Source of the DNA: Prevotella sp. UBA6429
GTDB lineage: Bacteria > Bacteroidota > Bacteroidia > Bacteroidales > Bacteroidaceae
Assembly (NCBI GenBank): GCA_002437285.1
Contig: DJOV01000062.1
Coordinates: 352-14,415 of the forward strand
Length of the DNA: 14,064 nucleotides
Direction of reading: 5' to 3'
Below the pieces are notes generated by a model. That model searched no databases. It was not told where the DNA came from and worked only from the letters and a program-made list of their open reading frames with translations. Shown here piece by piece: positions 6,724-14,012 of this stretch (its first letter is position 1; each line of letters begins with the position of its first letter). A program made the position numbers and the translations under genes.

Positions 6724-8679
6724 ATGAAAAAGATAACTCTATTGATGATGCTCCTGCTGCAGTGTCTCCTGGTGAGCGCGCAGCTGGTGCAGGTGGACCG
6801 AAGCCGTGGTGTGGCCTATGTGCCTGCCACGTTGCAGGCGCAGCCGGCGGGCGATGAGCCTACGGCGGCCGCCACGGCCACATCGCATCCCCGTCGAGCC
6901 TTGGCCAACACCGAGCGTGGCGTGGGTTATTGCCACGGCGACAGCATCACTTATGGCGATGCCTACTTCGGTCAGGTGGGCTCCTACGACGTGGCGGCCA
7001 TGATACCTTCGTCGGTCATGGCCAGCTACAAAGGTTGTAAGATTGTGGGCGTACGCTTCGCCCTAAGCGAGACCATCGGCAAGTCGAAGATTTTCATTTA
7101 CAAGGTTGACAGTGATGGCAACGCCGAGCAGCTGGTCAGCAACACCGTGCGCCGCACGGCCGCCGGCTGGAACGAGGCGCGTCTCAACAGCGCACAGGAA
7201 ATTGAGATCACGGACAATGACCAGTACATCATGGGCTTCACCTACAACGAGAGTGCGGCCATGGTCAATGCCGGGAAGGGCGCCCTCTGCTTCTATGGAG
7301 ACCAGGCGTCGAGCTCCTATGCGTCGCTTCTGCTCCAGGATGAAACGTTCTATCAGTTGTCGGGAGTGAGCAACCTCTGCGTGCAGCTCATCATCGATGT
7401 GAGCAGCCTGCCACGCAAGGCCATCAGCCTGAACAGTGTGCTCAACGGCACCAGCTACAAGCAGAAGGGCAGCAAGATGGACTTCATGATGTCGTATGCC
7501 AACGCAGGACTCGCCCCTGTCAGTTCCTTGCGACTGGGCTTCAAGATTGATGAGGGCACCCCGCAGTACTATGACGTCAACTTCGACGAGCCGTTGGATC
7601 CCGGCCAGTCGACCACCTTTGCCAAGGTGCTCGACATGCTCAATGATGTTGACGCAGGCCGCCACAACCTCAACATCTTTGTCGACAAGATTGACGGCAA
7701 CACACCTGTGGAGACGGAGCGCGGCAAGTTGGCCGACCCCATGGTGGTCTATGGCGAGAGCTTCAAGCGCCAGAAGGAATACGTGGAGCAGTACAACAGC
7801 CAGGACAATGTCGTGGCTCCCTATGTGAACGACTACTTTGCGCAGCTGGCAGGCGACTCTGACGTCTTCGCCGCCAACCTCTACCCGGAAGGCCAGCCGC
7901 TATCCCTGGCTGCGTCGACCTACCTGGGCAACCTCTACGCTTACACGTATCCCTGCTTCACGGTCAACCGCTTCTACTTCGGCATGGGTGAGCTCCATTA
8001 TGCGTTTGACATCAACGACTACGCCGTCCAGTTCCCCACGCTGGTCTACGATGGCTTCCGCTCCATCGTCGATGAGGCCAACACGTTCCCCGCCTTTGCC
8101 ACCGTGCAGCTTAAGACCACGTATGACGAGGCTACACGCCTGGTCGGTGTCGACGTGAGTGGCGACCTGGCGGCCGACGCTCCCGCCATCTTTGGCGACA
8201 TGGCCCTGACGGTGATGCTCACCGAGGACAACGTGAAGTCGCAACAGAACACCTACAACACCGTCACGCAGAAGACACAGGTCGACAACAACTACATCCA
8301 TGACGCGGTGCTCCGCGCTTACCTCACCCGTCCGCAGGGCGACAAGCTCCAGGTCAGCGGCAACCACTACACCGCCCACTACACCTACACCTTGCCCGCC
8401 GCTTGCGACAGCCGGAACATCACCGTCGGCGCCATCGTCACGAAGGCTTTCGACGAGGTGAACCAAGGCAACATGCAGATGGCCGACATCACGCAGTGTA
8501 ATAGCGTGAAGCTTGGCTTGGCAACAGGCATCCAGGGCGTCACGGCCGATGCCGCACCCGCCACGAATGCGGCCGACGGCATCTACACGCTCAGTGGCAT
8601 GCGTGTCGACAGCCAGCGTGCGCAGAAGGGCATATTCATCGTCCGCCAGGGTGGCAAGAGCGTCAAGGTGGTGCGCTGA
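6724..8679 (+). CDS. Secreted Omp28-type protein with degenerate thioredoxin-like segment and T9SS sorting domain
   Basis: This 651-residue protein has a signal peptide at 1-20 (MKKITLLMMLLLQCLLVSAQ). Residues about 65-225 form a beta-rich module (GYCHG, YKGCKIVGVRFAL) common in Bacteroidales secreted proteins. An Ig-like linker domain follows (about 225-335). Residues about 338-600 match the Omp28 family layout: an entry strand YVEQYNSQ, a thioredoxin-like stretch, then the family hallmark (VMLTEDNV, YIHDAVLRAYLT; about 495-535). In typical relatives the entry strand is followed by WCxxC; here it is DNVVAP, so the redox pair is missing. The C-terminal region (about 602-651) has GIYTLSGMRV, KGIFIV and ends VKVVR, a T9SS type A-like signal. 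It starts 104 bases after its neighbour, with no recognisable promoter. Outer-membrane or surface location is expected; the function is unknown. Confidence 0.9.
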   Translation: MKKITLLMMLLLQCLLVSAQLVQVDRSRGVAYVPATLQAQPAGDEPTAAATATSHPRRALANTERGVGYCHGDSITYGDAYFGQVGSYDVAAMIPSSVMASYKGCKIVGVRFALSETIGKSKIFIYKVDSDGNAEQLVSNTVRRTAAGWNEARLNSAQEIEITDNDQYIMGFTYNESAAMVNAGKGALCFYGDQASSSYASLLLQDETFYQLSGVSNLCVQLIIDVSSLPRKAISLNSVLNGTSYKQKGSKMDFMMSYANAGLAPVSSLRLGFKIDEGTPQYYDVNFDEPLDPGQSTTFAKVLDMLNDVDAGRHNLNIFVDKIDGNTPVETERGKLADPMVVYGESFKRQKEYVEQYNSQDNVVAPYVNDYFAQLAGDSDVFAANLYPEGQPLSLAASTYLGNLYAYTYPCFTVNRFYFGMGELHYAFDINDYAVQFPTLVYDGFRSIVDEANTFPAFATVQLKTTYDEATRLVGVDVSGDLAADAPAIFGDMALTVMLTEDNVKSQQNTYNTVTQKTQVDNNYIHDAVLRAYLTRPQGDKLQVSGNHYTAHYTYTLPAACDSRNITVGAIVTKAFDEVNQGNMQMADITQCNSVKLGLATGIQGVTADAAPATNAADGIYTLSGMRVDSQRAQKGIFIVRQGGKSVKVVR

Positions 8680-8713
8680 GCAATCCGCCTGGACAGACCT
8701 GTCAGGATGATGT

Positions 8714-8747
8714 GAGGTGGCGTTGCCCCTGATGCCACCTCCTCTTT
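8714..8747 (+). terminator. Stem-loop with short T-rich tail after the third gene
   Basis: GAGGTGGC (8714-8721) and GCCACCTC (8734-8741) form a perfect 8-bp stem with a 12-base loop, followed by CTCTTT. A second, imperfect inverted repeat (GACAG/CTGTC, 8692-8703) lies just upstream. The T-tail is short, so termination may be incomplete. No consensus promoter is visible between here and the next start at 8801, which fits partial read-through into the next gene. Confidence 0.55.
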
Positions 8748-8800
8748 ACCGAACATACCGCAAACACAATTATCAATAACATCATTCAACACTTGTGCTT

Positions 8801-11800
8801 ATGAAACAGAAACATTACCTTTCCTCCGTTCTGTTGGCCCTGTGCTTGGGGTCCGCTACGGCGCAGGCTGACAATGTCAGTCCGTATGCCGTGGACTTCA
8901 ACACGGCCGTCAGCACCTCGGCGCACGACTTCAAGGCTGCTCCCGGATGGGGACATGTCGTCGCATCGTACACCGATGATGACTACGAGACCAACTATGT
9001 GCAGTACACTTACACCGCCACGGACGGCATCGACGGATCGGGCGCGCTGAAGATTGGCTCGCAGAAGTTGGGCTCCGGCTGGTACCAGGAGTCGGTCAAC
9101 GACCTGCTCGTCACGCCGCTGGTCACGGGTGCCTCGAGCATCTATGTCAAGCAGACTGCAAGCAAGGGATCCATCAAGTTCTACACCGTCACCAAGGACG
9201 GGACCAAGTACACGCGTGGCAGCGAGATCACGCTCGAGACCACACCCACGCTCTCTACCGATGAGTGGGTGAAGGTGGACCTCCCCGAGCAGGTCGAGCC
9301 TGCCTACATCGGCATCCGTGGCGAGAATGTCCTCATCGACAACTTCGCCGCCGACAACGCCGACATCCAGTTGCTCAAGGCCATGAAGGTCGACAAGGTG
9401 ACCAACCTCGGCAAGTCGGAGCCCGACTGCAGCGCCGAGGGCAAGTTCACCGTCTCTTATGCCGTGAAATACTCCAACGTGGGTGACGTGGAACTGACAC
9501 CCGGCATGGAAAACTACTCGCTGAGCATCGTCAACTACAGCAGGTCGAACGCCGTGGTCTATACCATGCCCGTTGCCAAGACGCTGGCGGTGGGCGAGCA
9601 GGCCACCGACACGCTGACCGCTGAGGTCGACTATGCCACCTATCCCTCACGCAACCGTTATGACGTGATGGAAAACCTCACGCTGACCACCAGCTTTGGT
9701 TCGTGGATAGAGCCTGTGGCCTATGCGCCGGGCATGCAGGTGCGCAGCAGCGACGGACGCATTGACAGCGAAGACAGCTTCGACTATGGCATGGTCAATG
9801 AGCCTGCCAAGAAGGAATTCACCATCCGCAGCACGGGTGCCGCTCCCCTCACCGTGACGGCCATCGACGTGCCGCAGGGCTTCGCCACCGATGTGGAGAT
9901 GCCGTTCACCCTGCCTGCCCACAAGGACACCACGTTCTGCCTGACCCTCACCACTGACGTGCCGGGCATCTTCGCCGGCAATGTCGTGGTCAAGGCCGAT
10001 GGCGTAGACGACTTCGCCTTCCCCGTGTCGGGCACCGTGCTCGACCCCGCTAAGTATTTTGAGCCTTTCGCTGACGAGAACGTGCCGACAGGCATGGTGC
10101 TCGGCGAAAGCTGGAGCATCGCCCAGCGTGACTACACGGGCAACGACAACCCCTACCTGGCCTCCAACGGCTCGCGTGGCAAGGAAAGTATGCTCGTCAC
10201 ACCGCTGCTCAAGGTGGCAGAGGGCGAGAAGATGACCGTCGATGCGGCGCGCTCCAACTATTACCAGGAGGGCGACGACGTCTACCTCAAGGTCTACTAT
10301 TCCACTGACCGCCAGCACTGGACGCTTGCCAAGACCATCGCCTCTGAGGACATGAGCTCGGAGCGCGGTGTCAGCAGCACCTATTATTTTGGCAAGCTGA
10401 AGACGTTTGTCATCGACAACATCCCGGCAGGCAACTATTACATCGGCTTCGGAGCCGGTTACACCTGTGTGGACAACATCTATGGCTTCGAGCGTGTGGC
10501 CGTGGCTCACGACCTCATGACCACCAGCAAGAAGTTGCCCAGCGTGGCTGTGGTCAACAACAAGTATGAGGCCCAGCTCACCGTGAAGAACCTCAACACC
10601 GAGGCTGAGGCTGCCGGCTCGTACGCCGTCACCCTCTTTGCCAATGGCGACTCGGTGGCTGCTGCACAGACTGCCGACATCGCTGCCGGCGCCGAGCAGA
10701 CCTTCGACCTCGCTTACACGCCTCATGCCGCAGGACTTGTCAAGGTCTATGCGCAGCTGAAGAACCTCACCGATGGCTACACCCTCGCCACCGACACCGT
10801 CGACGTGACTGTCGCGGAGGAGAAGGCCGTGAGTGAGCTGGTCATCGGCGCTGAGAGCTCAAAGGAAGGCAACGAGGTGTTCTACCTCAACTATGCCGAC
10901 AATGCCCAGGGCGGTCTCTGCGACTTCATCTACACGCCGGAGATGCTCACCCAGTTTGGCCTGAAGGCTGGCGACAAGATCGCGGGCGTGTCGTTTACCG
11001 GCGTGCCCAGCTCCACCAAGACCGTGAAGCAGCTCCACCAGACCTTGGCCTACGGCCTCGTCGATGCGGACAGCTATGTTGCGGGCGAGGGACTGGACGC
11101 CCTGACCACCGTCACCCTCATCGATGGTGATGATGTCGACTTTACCGACGGTGGCGAGTTTGTCACCAACGCCACCTTGCCCGAGGCGCTCGTGTGGGAC
11201 GGCACGTCGGCCATCCGCTTCTACACCTACGTGAAGAGCGATGCCGGCAACTATGTCAACGTGAAGTATCCCGTTGACGCCAACTACTCCACAGCCAACT
11301 ACAAGAGCGGCACGGGATCGTCTTGGTCGAGCAAGTACACGCCTGTCGTGACCTTCTCCATCCAGAAGGAGCCAACGGCCATCACCGGTGTGGTGACGAG
11401 TGGCGACGCTGCCGTGGCTGATGCCACCGTGACGCTCACCAGCGACGACGTGATCTACTCGGGCAAGACCGATGCCGAGGGTGCTTACGACGTGCCGGTC
11501 ATCCAGACCGACAAGACCTACACGCTCACCGTCAGCGCCGAGGGCTATGAGCCTTACACGGAGGAGGGCGTCAGCCTGGCTGACTCGGTGGTGCGCAACA
11601 TCACGCTGAAGAAGACCACCGCCACCGTGGCCGGAACGGTCGTCTATCGCGACGCTCCTGTGGCTGGCGCCACCGTGTCGCTCACCAGTGGCGAGCTCAG
11701 CTACACCGCCACCACCACCGACGAGGGTGTCTACTCTGTGGCCGACATCAAGGCTGGCGTGGCTTATGAGGTGAAGGTTGAGGCTGATAAGTTCAACACT

Positions 11801-12679
11801 TATGCCGACTCGGTCTTCGTCGAGACCGACACCACCCTGGCCGCCATCGAGCTCAGCAAGCCCGACGTGAAGGTCTACGGACAGGTGAAGTGGGGCGACA
11901 CGCCGCTTGAGGGCGTGCTCGTGGAGTACACCACCGTTGACAATGTGAAGGACAGCGTCTTCACCGATGCCGAGGGTCGCTATGCGTTTGCCGACCTCAA
12001 GGCCGACAGCACCTATGCCATCTGCGCCGTCGACACCACGGGTGAGTTCTATCTCTCCGACACCGTGTCGGTCAACACCGATGTTGATGCCGGGCACGAC
12101 TTTGCGCTGGCCATCAAGCCCATCACCGTCACCATCGACAAGACGGGCTATGCCACCTTCAGCTACAAGCGTGCGCTCAACTTCGCCGACGTGCCTGACT
12201 TGAAGGCTTACGCTGTGACGGGTGTCACCGAGGGTGTCGCCGACCTGTCACAGGTCGCTGAGGCTCCCGCGGGCACGGGTCTGCTTCTGCAGGCTGCCGA
12301 GGGCACCTACACGCTGACGCCTGTCGAGACGGCCGCCGCCGTCGAGGGTAACCTCCTGGTGGCCACCGATGAGGCTGCCTTCACCGTCTCTGCCGACAGC
12401 GTGGGCAAGGCTTGGACGCTGACCACGGATGAGTATAACACCTACTTCACCTCTGTCGAGGGCGCTGTGGTGCCCCAGGGTGCCGCTTACCTGCAGTACG
12501 AGTCAGCGGAACCTGCCATCTTCCTCAGCGGAGAGGCCGCCGGCATCCAGGGCGTCAGCACCGCCGCCAAGGGCGCGGTCGACTACACCAAGCCCGTCTA
12601 CAACCTCGCTGGCCAGCAGGTGGGCAAGAGCTACAAGGGTGTGGTCATCCAGAACGGCAAGAAGGTCATCGTGAAGTAA
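8801..12679 (+). CDS. Large secreted multidomain adhesin-like protein with three carboxypeptidase-regulatory-like repeats and T9SS-type C-terminus
   Basis: This is a 1292-residue protein from the ATG at 8801; a GTG two codons earlier is in frame but less likely. The signal peptide is about 1-23 (YLSSVLLALCLGSATAQA). Modules in order: a J-like domain (about 27-190), a CARDB-like domain (about 190-325), an ASH-like domain opening FDYGMV (about 326-417), a second J-like domain (about 419-567), another CARDB-like domain (about 567-676), and a beta-sandwich also seen in the preceding gene product (about 676-857, GDKIAGVSFTG). Three carboxypeptidase-regulatory-like repeats follow (about 859-940, 941-1022, 1023-1106), with motifs such as G-x-V, V-A-x-A-T-V-x-L-T-S and T-D-x-E-G-x-Y. 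A Bacteroidales 'GYATFSY' module (about 1107-1245) and a C-terminal segment VYNLAGQQV ending KKVIVK complete it. No catalytic residues are recognisable. Likely surface-exposed and binding-related; the ligand is unknown. Three hairpins follow the stop. Confidence 0.92.
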   Translation: MKQKHYLSSVLLALCLGSATAQADNVSPYAVDFNTAVSTSAHDFKAAPGWGHVVASYTDDDYETNYVQYTYTATDGIDGSGALKIGSQKLGSGWYQESVNDLLVTPLVTGASSIYVKQTASKGSIKFYTVTKDGTKYTRGSEITLETTPTLSTDEWVKVDLPEQVEPAYIGIRGENVLIDNFAADNADIQLLKAMKVDKVTNLGKSEPDCSAEGKFTVSYAVKYSNVGDVELTPGMENYSLSIVNYSRSNAVVYTMPVAKTLAVGEQATDTLTAEVDYATYPSRNRYDVMENLTLTTSFGSWIEPVAYAPGMQVRSSDGRIDSEDSFDYGMVNEPAKKEFTIRSTGAAPLTVTAIDVPQGFATDVEMPFTLPAHKDTTFCLTLTTDVPGIFAGNVVVKADGVDDFAFPVSGTVLDPAKYFEPFADENVPTGMVLGESWSIAQRDYTGNDNPYLASNGSRGKESMLVTPLLKVAEGEKMTVDAARSNYYQEGDDVYLKVYYSTDRQHWTLAKTIASEDMSSERGVSSTYYFGKLKTFVIDNIPAGNYYIGFGAGYTCVDNIYGFERVAVAHDLMTTSKKLPSVAVVNNKYEAQLTVKNLNTEAEAAGSYAVTLFANGDSVAAAQTADIAAGAEQTFDLAYTPHAAGLVKVYAQLKNLTDGYTLATDTVDVTVAEEKAVSELVIGAESSKEGNEVFYLNYADNAQGGLCDFIYTPEMLTQFGLKAGDKIAGVSFTGVPSSTKTVKQLHQTLAYGLVDADSYVAGEGLDALTTVTLIDGDDVDFTDGGEFVTNATLPEALVWDGTSAIRFYTYVKSDAGNYVNVKYPVDANYSTANYKSGTGSSWSSKYTPVVTFSIQKEPTAITGVVTSGDAAVADATVTLTSDDVIYSGKTDAEGAYDVPVIQTDKTYTLTVSAEGYEPYTEEGVSLADSVVRNITLKKTTATVAGTVVYRDAPVAGATVSLTSGELSYTATTTDEGVYSVADIKAGVAYEVKVEADKFNTYADSVFVETDTTLAAIELSKPDVKVYGQVKWGDTPLEGVLVEYTTVDNVKDSVFTDAEGRYAFADLKADSTYAICAVDTTGEFYLSDTVSVNTDVDAGHDFALAIKPITVTIDKTGYATFSYKRALNFADVPDLKAYAVTGVTEGVADLSQVAEAPAGTGLLLQAAEGTYTLTPVETAAAVEGNLLVATDEAAFTVSADSVGKAWTLTTDEYNTYFTSVEGAVVPQGAAYLQYESAEPAIFLSGEAAGIQGVSTAAKGAVDYTKPVYNLAGQQVGKSYKGVVIQNGKKVIVK

Positions 12680-12689
12680 CTCTCTGATG

Positions 12690-12739
12690 GCGCTTGCATA
12701 GCGCGATTTCCAGTAGGTGGATCCTGTCAATCTCCACCT
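12690..12739 (+). repeat. Two consecutive small hairpins after the fourth gene
   Basis: GCGCT/AGCGC (12690-12694 with 12700-12704) and AGGTGGA/TCCACCT (12715-12721 with 12733-12739) form 5-bp and 7-bp stems. They stand between the stop codon and the strong terminator at 12756. The AGGTGG arm resembles that of the hairpin at 8714-8741. They may protect the 3' end of the mRNA; this is inference. Confidence 0.45.
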
Positions 12740-12755
12740 CGAAAATGATCATGAT

Positions 12756-12809
12756 AAAGGCAGGTGTCGACAGTCTTTCCCGGGCTGCGGCACCTGCCTT
12801 TTTCCTTTT
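12756..12809 (+). terminator. Intrinsic terminator ending the adhesin gene cluster
   Basis: AAAGGCAGGTG (12756-12766) and CACCTGCCTTT (12791-12801) make a perfect 11-bp stem around a 24-base loop. The T-rich tail TTTTTCCTTTT (12799-12809) overlaps the end of the right arm. Its A-rich left edge and T-rich right edge could let it act in both directions. This is the clearest end point for transcription of the four-gene cluster. Confidence 0.8.
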
Positions 12810-12922
12810 GGGTCTTCCGTGGGGCGAAGAGACCGTCAGGGGGCCTTCCCGATGCCGGGAGTGACCAGCGGTCTCCATGGGATCGCACCTCGCGTGTCGG
12901 CCGTTTTTTTATGGCCATGGAG

Positions 12923-12953
12923 TCTGCTTTCTCGCAAATAATCCGTATCTTTG
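12923..12953 (+). promoter_or_regulatory. Bacteroidetes-type promoter of the rhodanese gene
   Basis: TATCTTTG (12946-12953) matches the -7 consensus TAnnTTTG exactly. TCTG at 12923-12926, 19 bases upstream, is a three-of-four match to the -33 TTTG. Transcription would start within a base or two of the ATG at 12959, giving a leaderless or nearly leaderless mRNA. The motif also argues against the in-frame upstream ATGs at 12911 and 12917, because the -7 box would then lie inside the coding sequence. Confidence 0.65.
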
Positions 12954-12958
12954 CCGAT

Positions 12959-13399
12959 ATGAAACACATGATATTATCGCTTCTCGCCTGGCTGGGGCTG
13001 TGCCCATGTGCCGCGCAAGACACGGTGAGGGTGCTTGCGCCGAAGGATTTCCGCGCGGCGATGCAAGCCGACACCACCGCCCTGCTCCTCGACGTGCGCA
13101 CCCCGTCGGAGTTTGCCGAAGGGCACTTGGCCGGTGCCGTCAACCTCGACTGGCTCAACCAGACGGCCTTTGCCCAGGGGGCGAACGACCTCGACACCCT
13201 TCACACCTATTATATCTATTGTCGTAGCGGACGCCGCAGCCATGCCGCCGCCCTGCGCTTGCAGCATGACGGCTTGCGTGTGGTCGACATGAAAGGCGGC
13301 ATCTTGCTGTGGAAAGAGCAGCAACTGCCCGTCGTGGTGGATGCTGTAGCACCCGGCGCCGCATCGCCCATACTGTCGGCCGGCCGGAAGGACGATTGA
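12959..13399 (+). CDS. Exported single-domain rhodanese-like sulfurtransferase
   Basis: This 146-residue protein has an N-terminal signal peptide (MKHMILSLLAWLGLCPCAAQ). No good lipobox precedes either Cys15 or Cys17, so a soluble periplasmic location is more likely than a lipoprotein. The rhodanese domain covers about residues 25-125. It shows the conserved substructure LLLDVRTPSEFAEGHLAGA (43-61) and the active-site loop CRSGRRS starting at Cys88, which would carry the persulfide; the CxxGxR pattern is intact. The segment MKGGILLWKEQQLPV is the usual domain ending (G-G-x-x-x-W). Single-domain rhodaneses transfer sulfane sulfur, but the physiological partner is rarely known. The gene has its own promoter and lies downstream of the terminator at 12756, so it is separate from the adhesin cluster. 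The ATG was chosen because of the promoter position and signal peptide. Confidence 0.9.
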   Translation: MKHMILSLLAWLGLCPCAAQDTVRVLAPKDFRAAMQADTTALLLDVRTPSEFAEGHLAGAVNLDWLNQTAFAQGANDLDTLHTYYIYCRSGRRSHAAALRLQHDGLRVVDMKGGILLWKEQQLPVVVDAVAPGAASPILSAGRKDD

Positions 13400-13448
13400 G
13401 CGTGGCAACGCTTAGATGCGGCCCATTCTATACAAACAAGGGTAGGAT

Positions 13449-14012
13449 ATGGGAAAGGTAATACGTTTTTTCAACTATGAGGCCGCCTTGGACCATTATG
13501 AGCAGGTGATGGAGCGCATGAGGCAATGCAGCACACGCGGACATGACGGCGTGCGCATCATCGCCAAGCCCATCTTGATCCTGTCGGTCATCAAGGGGAT
13601 GCGCGACGGTGTTTTCACCTCCAACCGGTTTGACTTTGACCAGTTGAATGAGATTTATGAGGATTTGTTCAGACACTATTTCGTCCAGGGCCGGCAGACA
13701 CACCTCACGCCCTTGCAGTATCCTTTCTATTACTTGCAGACCGATGGGTTTTGGCACTTGTCGTGGAAAGGGCATGGCAGCCTGACGACCGCTTCACCCA
13801 CACGTCTGTGGATGGAGCGCAACGTGGACTATGCCTACCTGGATGAGGAACTGTGGATCTTGCTCTCCAACGATGCTTTTGCCTCGAGGCTGAGCCGTTA
13901 TGTCGTCGAGAACAAGATCAAGCAGCAGTTGGACGACGCGGGACTTGCTGCCGAACCGTCATGGCGTGAGCAATTCAAGACCATTGTAGCGGCATTGCTC
14001 ATGGCCATCTGA
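13449..14012 (+). CDS. Stand-alone protein resembling the N-terminal recognition domain of HNH-type putative restriction endonucleases (ScoMcrA/sulfur-binding-domain-like)
   Basis: This 187-residue protein is cytoplasmic, with no signal peptide or membrane segment. The pattern recalls the domain that precedes HNH nucleases in many putative restriction endonucleases: a helix with K-P-I-L-I-L-S-V-I (40-48), a G-x-x-x-x-N-R turn (54-60), an L-x-x-x-Y-x-x-x-F helix, then YPFYYLQTDGFWHLSW (91-106) and LDEELWILL (131-139). In ScoMcrA-type enzymes a related domain binds phosphorothioated DNA. The expected C-terminal HNH region is absent: after about 155 only a short helical tail remains before the stop. 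It could be a free modified-DNA-binding protein, the specificity half of a two-gene system, or a decayed enzyme. It begins 49 bases after the rhodanese gene, with GGTAGGAT just before the ATG, and may share its transcript. The homology is my recollection of motif patterns, not a search. Confidence 0.6.
   Translation: MGKVIRFFNYEAALDHYEQVMERMRQCSTRGHDGVRIIAKPILILSVIKGMRDGVFTSNRFDFDQLNEIYEDLFRHYFVQGRQTHLTPLQYPFYYLQTDGFWHLSWKGHGSLTTASPTRLWMERNVDYAYLDEELWILLSNDAFASRLSRYVVENKIKQQLDDAGLAAEPSWREQFKTIVAALLMAI

Noticed and set aside
6648..6857. 69-codon frame starting between the second and third genes
   Set aside because: It runs through the 13-bp stem-loop and overlaps the signal-peptide coding region of the third gene in another frame, giving a Gly/Ala/Pro-rich tail. 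Kept only as an observation about the leader motif.
12827..12910. Possible second terminator (GAGACC/GGTCTC, then a T-run at 12904-12910)
   Set aside because: The stem is 6 bp around a 35-base loop and lies 28 bases from the T-run, so they do not form one terminator.
13399..13412. AGCGT/ACGCT hairpin between the rhodanese gene and the last gene
   Set aside because: It is only a 5-bp stem with a 4-base loop, overlaps the stop codon and has no T-run. It is too weak to call a terminator.
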